Source of the DNA: Argyresthia goedartella
Taxonomy: Eukaryota > Arthropoda > Insecta > Lepidoptera > Argyresthiidae
Reading direction: 5' to 3'
Assembly: GCA_949825045.1 (NCBI GenBank)
Contig: OX463822.1
Coordinates: forward strand, 811,001 to 875,000
DNA: 64,000 bases
Below are positions 28,949 through 39,092 of this stretch, piece after piece. Positions within the stretch are counted from its first letter, which is position 1. Every line of letters starts with the position of its first letter. Below the pieces are notes generated by a model, which saw only the letters and a program-made list of their open reading frames with translations, was not told where the DNA came from and did no database searches. Both the position numbers and the translations under genes were made by a program.

Positions 28949-30078
28949 GATACTCCCCCCTTCAGGGAAAAAAAATAATGAATGTACTTATAACAATGGA
29001 AAAAAATCTAAGTTAGATACCATAACAAACTTATCAACTGCAATAATAACTAGTAGTATTTTAATAAACATAAAACCAGATCTTAATTGTGCATACTTTA
29101 ACTTAATCTATTTTTATATCTAAGGAAAGTTATTGTTAAATGAAACTAGACAGTAATAGAGCATATTTCAACTTAATCTAAAGGTAACTCTTACACGAAT
29201 TAGGAAAATAAAGGAACTACGGTTATGTGAATTCTACATAAGTTTAAAGAATAACATAATATTTACCTACAGGCGAGTCTTGTGTCTGGCCGCACACTAC
29301 ATAAAATAAACTTTAAACTGGAAAACAGAAAAACACTAGGATAATGGGGCTTCGCGGTTAGTAAACTAACCTAACCTATAACTGGAAAAGATCCGCAGGA
29401 GAGTCGTCTGATGCTGCAGCCGTCCATGTTTTTCAGGAATCGATGTGTCAATTTACATCGCACGTCGTTGAAGTTGTAATCACTGTTTGTTTATAATTGC
29501 GACCGTACCTACACAAGGATGATTGTGCTGAATCAGCGTCAGCATTAAATCTGTAACCTTGGCTGTAGGCAGTCAATGATCTCGTACGTCATATGTACGT
29601 GCGTGCTCTTCACTTTTGAGTGAATATTAAGTTGTCGATTGATGAAATTTGTGTGCCTAAAAACCTTGGGATTTGGCAACATAGGGCACATCTTGTACAC
29701 CAATCGTTTATATTATAAATATATATCTTTCTCTCTCTTCAGTGATTTGATTATTCTTCGTGCGATGTTCTTCCTGGATGATTTCAATATTCGTTGAATG
29801 AGGTATATTGATGATGTTTCAATACTTTTCTGGAGTGGATGTTTCAATACTCTTCGGGCTGGAACGGCTTCCCATGTCTTGAACTTGAAAAAAACTGCTT
29901 GCTGTGAATGAATTTGCCGACGCGTTCGTTTCTACCGGTGCGAGCTCCATTTTGATAAATCAGCAGTCGGCTGACTATCGGTTCATTATTCTTGCGGTAT
30001 CTTGAGTTCGATGCGGGAAATCTTCAGTTGAAATCTTTTGGCTTCTGGTCCGTCATGGCTTGCTTGATGTCGTCTTGA

Positions 30079-30207
30079 TTATGGATTTCTGCAGCGTGGT
30101 TTGAAATAGGTATGCAGAAGTCGGGGCTTGGCGATCTTGGACGAAGTGCTTCTTGCTTGCACTTCTAAGGTGGCAGCACACGGAGTTTTCTTCACGGCTG
30201 GGTCCAT
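30079..30207 (-). CDS. 42-aa gag-start stub of the non-autonomous LTR element
   Basis: The first ATG after the putative primer site opens a short basic ORF (MDPAVKKTPCAATLEV at its start) that stops at TAA 30,079-30,081. It looks like the truncated N-terminus of a gag gene kept while the rest was lost. Such stubs can matter for RNA stability or packaging; no function is shown here. Confidence 0.35.
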   Translation of the reverse strand: MDPAVKKTPCAATLEVQARSTSSKIAKPRLLHTYFKPRCRNP

Positions 30208-30235
30208 GCTGCTATTACCGAAGGTTGCTGATGTT

Positions 30236-30252
30236 CAAAAGTCGGGTCACCA
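30236..30252 (-). promoter_or_regulatory. Primer-binding site of the non-autonomous LTR element
   Basis: TGGTGACCCGACTTTTG on the minus strand begins one to two bases inside the 5' LTR. Confidence 0.55.
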
Positions 30253-30253
30253 C

Positions 30254-30505
30254 TTTGCCAGAGGCAATTATAAGGAGAGCGACATCTTCGGGAGTAAAGT
30301 AAAAGGCTTGAGATGCGCGCAAATACCAGACTAAACTAGACTTATTTATTATAGGGAATCCTAGCTTATATACTAGGTTGGTACATGTTATTTATGACGT
30401 GCATAAGACAGAGTGCGTGATGAATATAAATATACCTTATCTGTGACGGTCGTCAACTGATCTTAACGTTACGTGAAAATATGACTAACATACTCGACCG
30501 GCACA
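30254..30505 (-). repeat. 5' LTR of the non-autonomous element
   Basis: Differs from the other LTR at about four places, for example GGTTGGTACATG versus GGTTGGAACATG. Confidence 0.85.
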
Positions 30506-30510
30506 CTGTA

Positions 30511-31615
30511 CATTTGTCGTACGGTAATTGACTACCGTAAGGGGCATAAAATTACCGTAGGCACACGGTAATTGCCGTACGGTTGGCGTCGCTGCTGCGA
30601 GGCGCTAGTTCCTTTTTTTCGCTTTTGAGGCACCGGTTCTGTCGTGCCTCTTGGGTTTACGCTTGTTTACCCTCCGAGCGGATCGGGTGTCGCCACGCGA
30701 GAAAATAGGTTGGTGGTCCCCAGAAAACGACCTACCGAGTACCTGCATGGGGGTTGGTACAGTTCATTATGTGAACTGTTCTAGGGGGGGATTCCCCTTT
30801 ATTCATAGTACTGGAACCCTCCTGAGGTATTTGTTCCTCCATATTTACTGCCATTTTACTCACTTTCAGGCCCCTTTGCGGATTTGACAATAGGTATGTG
30901 AGTATCCTCGGGGAGGCGTCTTCTGAAAAGCCCGTGGGGGCTGGGCTGCGTTGAGCCCCACAGGCTTTTCAGAATTTCGAACCGCTGGAAACGCCATAGC
31001 CGCGACGCTATTTTGTACCACACGGGGTTTTTCAGCGCTCACATTAACAATTCATCGTCTGAATAGCCAGTGGAGGACAGCGCCTGCGGCGTTGTATCCC
31101 TCTAGCTTTCGTGAATTACAGTTTATTTATTATTAATAGTTTGTAGTAAAAAAACGGGGCCCTACATCGCTACAACGCGCCTATGTATTTCCTAATTTTA
31201 GTCATTCAAAATGTATACTTCTTTATACACATTATTATGATACACCGAGTTTATACTAAAATTTAGAGCCAAACTGCTTGCTATAACTAAAGTTAGATTA
31301 TGTTTTGCACTAGCCAAACCGAGCGAAGTAAAGCCAAGCGAGGAGGCCCCATGTAGGTTCACATAATCGTATTGTTAGCTTTTTTGGCATTTTTTTTAAC
31401 CAGCAGTTACATACAAACTTTGTTATTGTCATTTTATCAAACTAGTTTCTCATTTATCAGTGTTGCACCGCACGCGCTTGGGGCGCTAATCCGCTTTCTT
31501 TTGGGCGCTCTGGATATTAGTGCGGTTCAAAATTTTGAAAAGCCGGTGAGGCACACCGCGGCCTAGCGTTGTACCCCACGGGCTTTTCAGCGCTACGGTG
31601 AAGTTACGTTTGCAA
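30511..31615. repeat. GC-rich repeat debris with inverted GAAAAGCCCGTGGGG motifs
   Basis: Not coding in any convincing frame. TCTGAAAAGCCCGTGGGG (30,922-30,939) is inverted at 30,954-30,972 and a similar pair recurs at 31,535-31,590. Near 30,530-30,585 the motif GTACGGTAATT is repeated in both orientations. Probably fragments of one or more transposons that I cannot place. Confidence 0.45.
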
Positions 31616-31619
31616 CAGC

Positions 31620-31885
31620 TAACCAACCCCGTGTCTTTGAGCCAGGGTGTGCGCCAAGGCCACACTATTTCCCCTTAGCTCTCACCAATATCCCATGGGA
31701 CATATTGAAGACTCTATCGTGGGAGGGAAAAGCGTCCATATTAACGGCACGAAGGAACTGAGGTTCGCAGATAATCTCGTGCTCATAGCTGAGGACGTCG
31801 GTAATCTCTTAAACATGCTTCAAGGACTGCGCATAATAGTTTGCAGGACAGCCTTAGCCACTGGGCGATGCGGGCTGCTATAGGA
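31620..31885 (+). pseudogene. RTE-clade LINE reverse transcriptase fragment
   Basis: Reads GVRQGHTISP, then WDILKTLSWEGKSVHING and ELRFADNLVLIAED, the RT motif 4-5 region of RTE-type LINEs. The catalytic Asp pair is FADN, not FADD, and there is a stop after HTISP. Only this piece remains. A C-terminal piece of the same clade lies at 34,350. Confidence 0.7.
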
Positions 31886-32102
31886 TACCCGAGGCGCATA
31901 TGTCATGGCGCCGAGCTCACGCGATAACCGGCTCCTAAAGCGATGCTAAGTAGTAGAAATTATCAACCGCACATTATGGTTTTGCACTCGTAAATTTACT
32001 ACATAAAATCTAGACTATCTATTTAATTTTAAACAAAAGTTTAATGAAAAACATAAGTTAGACGTTATATGAACATGCGTTTCTAAATTAATTTAAGATA
32101 TA
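31886..32102. other. Spacer
   Basis: AT-rich, with no feature seen. Confidence 0.5.
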
Positions 32103-33860
32103 CGTAAGAAAGCAATGCTCGCCATTTCCTCCAAAGCCGTGGGTGACAATAATATCTGCTCCAAAATGATCGGCAACGTGCTTGACGAGCTTCTTCCAGC
32201 TATCACATATATAATAAACTTGTCTCTCTCCAATGGTTCCATCCCTAATGTGTGGAAAAAAAGCCTTAGTTATCCCATTACCCAAAACATCAAAGCCCTC
32301 TTCTTATAAAGAGTTTCGTCCAATTTCTATTCTGCCTATCCTATCCAAAGTCCTTGAATCCATTGTCCATTCTCAGTTATCCTCCTACCACAACATCTTG
32401 CTGAATCAACTCCAATCCGGTTTTAGGCCCGGTCATAGCATTGTCACGGCCTTGCTTAAAGTCACCGTTGACATTCAGTATGCGATGGGCGAGAAACAGC
32501 TCACTGTGCTTGCACTGCTGGACTTCAGCAGCGCCTTTAACTGCGTGTAATTAGTAAATAACTAAAAGAGACTCTGAAATTGAGTGTGGCCTTTGTCTCT
32601 GCTAGCTGGTTGGTCTCTTATCTGAGAAGTCGCCAGCATCGTATTAGGTCGGAGGTGACTTCAATGGAGTGATGTGACCTCTTTGCGGGGGTCCCTCAGG
32701 GTGGTATTCTCTCTCCTCTTCTTTTCTCCGTCTTCATAAATTCCATCTCAGATGCTCACTCCTTATCATACAATCTTTACGCAGATGATCTCTAGATTTA
32801 TCGTCATTTTTCTCCCTGAGATATGGTCGCCTGCTGTAGGGATGTTAAATGCCGATCTTGAGCGAAGCTAGTAAGACCCAGGCTTTGATTATTGGTTCCA
32901 GGTTTCCAGGTTTTCCCTTAACTTGTTATAGAATCTATATATTGCCCCTGTAACCTATGATGGAACTATAATCTCATATAGTACTAAGGCCAAAAATCTA
33001 GGAGTTTTCTTCGATAACCAATTTTCCTGGTCAGCGCATGTCAGCGCAAGCCAGTAGGTGAGTTTTTACTACTTTTCACTCCATCAGACGACTACAATAC
33101 TTCCTGCCTCGTCAGACAAAAATAACGCCTGCCCAGTCTCTTCTCCATCCCCTGATCGATTGCGCTGACGTATGTTGGGTAAGCGCGAAAGAAGAGCAAC
33201 TGAACAAACTCGAGCGACTTCAAAACCTCGGGTTCATTTAGTCTTCAAGTACGATCACGTCTCATCACAGGGAGTTAAAGTGGCTCCCTATCCATCTTAG
33301 TAGGGAGTCTCATATCCTCATCTGCCTCTATCACATCTTATTTCATCCTCGCTATCCTGTTTTCTTACGAGATCATTTTGAATGTATGTCCTCGGATAGA
33401 CCTCGGAGATCTCACGCTCGGTCACTGCTTATAAAGTGGCAACACAACACAGCCGCATATGAATATGTGTTCAGACGAGCTATCAGGCTCTGGAACAAAC
33501 TTCCTAGCGCCATCAGAGACAGCCCGTCATTTTCTATTTTTAAAAGACGCTTAAAAGAACACTATCTTTCTCTTCCATACTAGAGTTATGTAGGTATATA
33601 TTATATATATTATATAATATACTGTAGTATAATTTTGTCTATTTGTATTGATATTATGTATTTATGTACATATTAGTAAGAAGTTTATTATTTTAATATT
33701 TTAACGTTGTGCACATAGGTCTACCTGTTCTTTCATGAATTCTGTCCATTTTAGGTTTGCTGGAAAAAATCTCTTTTTTGAGATAAGCGCGCCTTTCTAC
33801 TCCTAGTTTCCATTTTGTCTCTGTTCAATAAAGTATAAAGTAAAGTAAAGTAAATCAGGT
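32103..33860 (+). mobile_element. Second CR1-type LINE family (LINE-II), 5'-truncated and decayed
   Basis: Holds RT pieces in order: FRPISILPILSK and GFRPGHSIVTALL (32,250-32,550), GVPQGGILSPLLF (near 32,690), YADDL (near 32,780), and a C-terminal domain ending KRLKEHYLSLPY at 33,583. Frameshifts and stops separate them. The 3' UTR carries a stem near 33,760 (AAATCTC...GAGATAAG) and a (TAAAG)n tail to about 33,860. Other pieces of the same family lie at 36.5, 45.0, 45.9, 54.3 and 61.5 kb. Confidence 0.8.
33386..33583 (+). pseudogene. LINE-II ORF2 C-terminal segment
   Basis: The longest open piece of the LINE-II copy, 65 residues, with AIRLWNKLPSAIRDSP and KRLKEHYLSLPY. This C-terminal domain is common to CR1/L2-type LINE proteins and recurs on the minus strand at 54,570-54,923. 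It cannot be translated as part of an intact ORF2. Confidence 0.75.
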
Positions 33861-34349
33861 AAATAAAAACATTTTGTAAATATTTAATTCACTTTAGTAA
33901 ATGATTTATGTTTACGAAAGCGAACTATAATATGTATTTGTAGGTTTTGTATATTTTCAGACCGTACTCTCCTACGTAAACAAAAAATGACTTGTGAAAG
34001 AAAGTATACAAAATACTTACTTCATTGTTAATTCAGCAGATGATTCAGCAATTGAAAACACGCAACAACGATTTAAGTAAACAAAAATGGACAGTAATAT
34101 AGGAACTTTTTTGTCTATAACCATAGGTATTTTGCTGCTTATTAATAGTATTGTCCATCTCACGCCACGGTTTGTCCACGTTGGCCAGCACCCCCGTGGA
34201 TATGATGGACATGACCAAGACTAAAAATATCATGAGTCACTCATCGGTATGGTACCAAACATAATTGTCGATAATTAATAGCACCAGTGGACATTGTTTA
34301 TCCTTTGTTGAGATTATCATACGAATTCAGTTTAGTTGAGCCGTATTTA
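33861..34349. other. AT-rich spacer with no gene seen
   Basis: No repeat ends or coding potential recognised. Confidence 0.55.
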
Positions 34350-34604
34350 AAAAGCTCAAAGATGACTTCAAGCCGAAGGTCCCGCAAAACCTTAAGACCA
34401 GGGTTTACAACCAATGTGTCATGCCCGCGCTTACATACGGTGCTGAAACCCGGACGCTAAGGCGTACATGTACAAAACTAAAGACGCACAGAGCCAGCGA
34501 TCATATTTGCAATTCAAGATCATATTTGCAATAGAAATATAAGATCGTCGTGTTGGCGAGCGAATCATGAGACTGGAGTGGGGGTGGGCAGGACACATTC
34601 AAAG
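34350..34604 (+). pseudogene. RTE-clade LINE ORF C-terminal fragment
   Basis: Reads NLKTRVYNQCVMPALTYGAE and, after a shift, RLEWGWAGHI, both typical of the thumb/C-terminal region of RTE-type LINEs. An in-frame stop and an indel break it. It abuts the tail of CR1 copy D. Confidence 0.7.
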
Positions 34605-35280
34605 TCAAATTCAAAGTACTTTATTACTGTAGATATTTATATATACTTAGCAAACGTCATTTTTTGCCGCTTCTCTACATTGGACCACTGTGTTGATTTT
34701 TAAAAATAGGTTGTGCTTAACTAATACAAATATGAAAAATTTAATTGTTATGATTAATAAGCAGGGATATATAATTACAAAATTATTAACAGCAAGGTCT
34801 GTGTTGAGCTAAATTAACCCCATACAGTCCCGTCATTTAAGTAATCGTGAGGAAACCTTCATTAATCCATAGCTGCGGTGATGCGCTAGCCCCCTGTCAT
34901 GCAAAATGGAGTATTGAATTACTGGCTCAAAGTGGGCACAATTGTGCCTCTGCCACTCCAATCCCTTTTTCGACAAAGTCGCTTTAACATGCTTTTTAAA
35001 TTGCTCAAATGGCAATTTCAAAATCTCCAGAGGTATTTTATTATAGAAGAGAATGCACTGACCCTTGAAAGAATTGCTGAGCTTTGCGAGTCTAAACCGG
35101 GGCGCACATAGTCTGTGATTATTTCTTAGGTTAACATTACAGCTATCTCTAAGTTTGGAAAATGTTGTAAGGTTCTTGCGTACATACAGATATTTCCGAA
35201 AATAAATTGACTAGCTACAGTGAGTATGTCAATTTCTTTAAAAAGTTCTCTTAAGAAGTCTGTTTGTTTTAAATCATAAA
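34605..35280 (-). mobile_element. CR1-like LINE, copy D, 3' fragment
   Basis: Minus-strand 3' end: tail (TCAAAGTCAAATTCAAAG) at 34,605, 3' UTR, and ORF2 C-terminus at 34,965-35,275. About 110 bp at 34,850-34,962 replace the expected sequence and carry a different repeat. The copy is broken. Confidence 0.8.
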
Positions 35281-35859
35281 TTGTATTGTTTGTAGTATAT
35301 TATGTGGGGTAGGTAGCTAGTATATTTGTGTGCAATAAATAATTATGAAAGCATTCATACAATGCTTCTGTGCAGGAATGTCAAAGTTCATTGTTGACTT
35401 CACAAGTTGACTTAATACACATTCGTGCTTGCCTTGCAATCACCCTTGTGTAGCACGAGGGACGTAGGAGTGCATTGTTTCTGGTATAGTCTAGAAACTA
35501 CTTCTTCTTGTACCTACATATCAGAAAACAGTTGATAAATATGTACGAACGTTGTTGATTACTATACGATGGATGATAGGACAAAACGCACAGCAATTGG
35601 GATAGAAGTGGAAGTATCTGACGTGGTATCACATCATAATCCCAAAAATGTCATTATGTCATAGTCCTAAGAAAGTTATGTTCCCCAGCCTGGACCATCG
35701 AGATGAATGGGTACAAATGGTACAATCAAGAACATTCCTATTTTCGCACACGTGAGAATATTCACAGTCAACACCATTGTTATAGGAGTTATGATATTAC
35801 TTCCATCGTTCCCAAAGTTGCCATGTATCGCTTTAAAGCATCCCAGCATATAGCAGAAC
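35281..35859. other. Spacer upstream of the CpG-rich stretch, no gene seen
   Basis: AT-rich; no ORF with recognisable content. Confidence 0.5.
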
Positions 35860-36048
35860 TAGCAGTGTGGTCGGAGTACAGACGACGGTAGCGCCGCGCA
35901 ATAACCGCGGCGGTTTGCGGCGCGGCGCTTCGTTTAGTTTCAGCGTAGCTCGGTACGGCTGCGCGGACGCACATCCGCACATCGCTCGAGACACCGGCCG
36001 CTGACTGTGACATATTGTGTATACATGAAACAACAACCTTTATGACCG
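35860..36048 (+). promoter_or_regulatory. CpG-rich candidate promoter and first untranslated exon
   Basis: A sharp GC- and CpG-rich island (GCGCCGCGC, GCGGCGCGGCGC) in AT-rich DNA. It ends in ACCG followed by GTGAGTAAG, a near-consensus 5' splice site at 36,049. The next plus-strand gene is the SLC22-type transporter, whose first coding exon at 47,410 begins directly after a 3' splice site and so needs an upstream exon. Linking the two is an inference. No TATA box or certain initiator was found. Confidence 0.4.
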
Positions 36049-36179
36049 GTGAGTAAGCATTTCGCATTTATCACGCCTTTCCCTTAAGGGGTCTCTCAGC
36101 CCGGGCACAGCTGCAGCGCGATTAACTGTTGTTTGATACTCCATCTTTCATAATAGGGGCTAGCTCATCACCGCAGCCC

Positions 36180-36380
36180 TTTATATTTCCTAGTTTTATA
36201 TTTTTAACCGACTTCACGAAATGAGGATGTGTACAACTCTTCGGGATCTATGTCTTTTAATGTAAGTTAATCGATTTCTCCATATGGCTTAATCTTACTC
36301 GTATCCGGGTGAAGACCTGCGCCCCTCGGTGGGAAAATTAATGGGCTACATATATATTCGATTTCTCCAAGACGGATGGA
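36180..36380 (+). repeat. Dispersed repeat fragment, inverted copy at 42.48 kb
   Basis: GACCTGCGCCCCTCGGTGGG and its flanks (36,276-36,350) recur inverted at 42,484-42,556. The stretch begins near an AACCGACTTCACGAAA motif common at ends of insect interspersed repeats. Confidence 0.5.
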
Positions 36381-36529
36381 CCGATTTGGAAAATAGTTTT
36401 TTGTTTGAAAGACTTTACAATCCGATTGGCCCCATTGACATCAGATCAGGATCTAATCCTGGAGAAATCGAGGGAACTCTTCATCATTAAACTTTATTTC
36501 ACGGTAAATAATGAGCAAAAAAGAACACT

Positions 36530-36850
36530 TATTTATGAAATATTTCTTCCAGCAAACCTAGACAGGATAGCACAGTGCATTTTCTGGTGTACAATTAACC
36601 TACATAATTAATCTACATACTATCGTATAAAATATGATAAAAGTAATATAATACATAATAAATAATACATAAATATATCAACATACACATATTTATTAAC
36701 AAAATACATACATACTTAATCTTAATACGGAAGAGAAAAGAGATGTAGTTTCAATCTCTCCCGAAAACGAAAATTAATGGACCATCCCAATAGCGCAGGA
36801 AAGCGCGTTCCACAGTCGTATTCAAATATTTTAGGAACCTACTTATGCCT
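36530..36850 (-). mobile_element. LINE-II 3'-end fragment
   Basis: ATTTCTTCCAGCAAACCTA and the GCAGGAAAGCGCGTTCCACAG region match the minus-strand copy at 54.36-54.68 kb in the same order and orientation. Non-coding remnant. Confidence 0.6.
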
Positions 36851-36931
36851 ATGTAAATTTTTACATTTTACATAATAACTCGTGCATTTTCTCTCGGGAA
36901 CACCATTTTGTGAAGTGGAACTGATGATGAA

Positions 36932-36993
36932 GACACAGATGGTCCCGGAACTGCTCTATATATATAGAGCAGTTCCGGGGCCATCTGTCTGTG
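36932..36993. repeat. Near-perfect palindrome, arms about 27 bp, no loop
   Basis: CAGATGG(T/C)CCCGGAACTGC and the following CTCTATATA are mirrored as the reverse complement on the other side of a central TATATA. Only one mismatch is seen in the arms. Confidence 0.9.
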
Positions 36994-37085
36994 CGCTACG
37001 AATTAAGAGCTCTGGGTGACGTTGGCAGGAATTACTGCGCATTCAAGGCCATCGCTCATAACTCGTGGCGCGAGGTATATTTGAT
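36994..37085 (-). repeat. Fragment of the foldback element found at 48.7-49.0 kb
   Basis: On the reverse strand it reads ATATACCTCGCGCCACGAG, then GCGCAGTAATTCCTGCCAAC, matching 48,845-48,975. Confidence 0.65.
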
Positions 37086-37330
37086 AACTTTTATTGAGGT
37101 TGCCATCATGAAATAAAGAGAACTCTTAAATGAATGAAGACACAAACGGGTATGTTTTGTAAAAATAGGGTTTACTTGAAGCTGGTTTTTTCTAAAGTTT
37201 TAATTTATGTACGGTTATGGGCTAACCTCTAATCACTCAGGAGTATTTGAATTACCCTTTGACCGTGGGCACTGTGCCTCTGTTACCACGTATGGGACAC
37301 GATGTGACGCTATGTTTGTTCAGCTAGATA

Positions 37331-38053
37331 TTTCTCCTAAGGAGGATCTACAATTATTTACGTTTTCCTCCTAAGGGGGGTCTACAAATTATTTAGTTAT
37401 CCCGCCTAAGGGGGGTCTACAAATTATTTAGTTATTATTCCTGAGGGGAGTCTACAAATTACTTAGTTATTCCTCCTAAGGGTGTTCTGCAAATTATTTA
37501 GTTACTCATCCTAAGGGGGATCTACAAAAATGTTTAGTTATTTCTCCTAGGGGGTCTACAATTATTTAAGTTTTCCTCCTAAGGGGGGACTAAAAATTAT
37601 TTAGTTATTACTCCTTGGGGATCTATAATTATTTAAGTTTCCCTCCTTAGAGGGGTCTTCAAAATACCTATTTAATAATTTTTTCTAAGGGGGTCTACAA
37701 ATTATTTAGTTATTCCTCCTAAGTTACCCCCTTAGGAGGACAAATTATTTAGTTATCTCGCCTTAGGGGGATCTACAAAGTATTTAGTTACTTCTCCTAA
37801 GAGGTCTACAAATTATTTAGTTATTATTCCTAAGGGGAGTCTACAAATTAATTAGATATTCTTCCTAAGTGGGTTCTGCAAATTATTTAGTTACTCTTCC
37901 TAAATAGGGTCTACTAATTATTTTTTTATTCATCCTAAGGGGGGTCAAAAATTATTTAGTTATTCCTCCTAAGGGGGTATACAAATTGTTAAGTTATTCC
38001 TCCTAGGGGGGTCTGCAAATGATTTAGTTATTCCTCATAAGGGGGCTATAAAT
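37331..38053 (+). repeat. Minisatellite, about 20 units of about 35 bp
   Basis: The unit has the form TCCTCCTAAGGGGGGTCTAC followed by AAATTATTTAGTTAT. Units vary in the number of G and in point changes, and one partial inversion (CTAAGTTACCCCCTTAGGAG) lies near 37,718-37,737. Non-coding. Confidence 0.93.
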
Positions 38054-38835
38054 TATTACTTAGATTAGATTCCTGAAACAGAATTTTCGTTGTAATTTAT
38101 ATTTTAAGTACTAGCTTGTTTACCATTCTTTTATTTTATTAAAACGCATTATTGTTCCTAGTAGTGGTTTGTTATGCCTACTCACATACAATAGCGGCGT
38201 ATTATTTTACACACATAAAATTATATTTGGCCATAATTTTACGAGTTTCATGAAACATAGGTAGTAGTAAATTTGTGGCGTTATCAGCAAAAGTTCCAAG
38301 AAAGGCATCACACATGTTTGAAAACATTGTTAGTCGAACTATCGAAAGTGTTCATGCCTAGCAACGATTCACCTGTAGGGGCAACAACAGTAGGTCTCAG
38401 TATTGTATCGTATAGTGTTGCTTACAGTATTCTCCCTTACCCTGATAGTTTGAACAAGTTTTTCTAAACTTCTTTTTCAGCATGTTTTGTCTAGTATTGC
38501 AGGAATATAATTACTGTATTCCTGCTAATCGGTACTTGGCATTGACTAGGTTTTACTGCCTTTGTAAATAACTACAATATGTAGTTAGATACCTATAGGT
38601 ACTTCCTCTTTTTGGTCGTATTACTCTTAACAGAGTGGTTGTGGTCGTTACTTCGTTTGGGTGACCCGCCTCACAAAGAGTTGCCAGAAGAACACAGAAG
38701 TGTTGGCTGCTTTTATGGTGCATTTGTGAATGAGGTCGACTATATCTGATGTCATTGTAGGCACTTAAAGGAGTTCTATATTTTTAACTCGTACCTACTT
38801 TAATTTACGATCGTATTAATCCTCTATTAATCTCT
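38054..38835. other. Spacer with no gene seen
   Basis: No long ORF, repeat array or recognisable element. Confidence 0.5.
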
Positions 38836-38839
38836 ATTA

Positions 38840-39090
38840 CAGATGTAGTGAATAATCCTTTCCTATCGGCAAAACTCGGAACAACGATAACACCCGAATG
38901 GTGCCGATTTGTCTATGAATTACTGTATTATTAAATTACGCGTAGGTATCAAATAAATCGCATACTTTATTCATCAATGTCAAATGTCAAATTGCCCGTG
39001 TTGCCCTATTGCCGAGTGCGAGTGAAGTAGTAAGACAAAAACGAACATTTCCGAGAAAATACGAAAGGAAAGGATTATTCACTACATCTG
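38840..39090. mobile_element. MITE with 25-bp inverted ends and TA duplication
   Basis: CAGATGTAGTGAATAATCC at the left end continues to CTTTCC and is repeated perfectly inverted at the right end. TA flanks both sides (38,838-38,839 and 39,091-39,092). The 251-bp length and TA target point to mobilisation by a Tc1/mariner transposase. No coding capacity. Confidence 0.88.
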
Positions 39091-39092
39091 TA

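Larger units (their letters stand above)
28697..30505 (-). mobile_element. Non-autonomous LTR retrotransposon (TRIM/LARD-like)
   Basis: Near-identical LTRs of about 250 bp (28,697-28,948 and 30,254-30,505) enclose about 1.3 kb without pol. The duplication CTGTA occurs at 28,692-28,696 and 30,506-30,510. A purine tract (AAGGGGGGAG) sits next to the lower LTR. A TGGTGACCCGAC motif that can serve as primer site lies next to the upper LTR. Both place the element on the minus strand. I count about four differences between LTRs. Confidence 0.85.
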
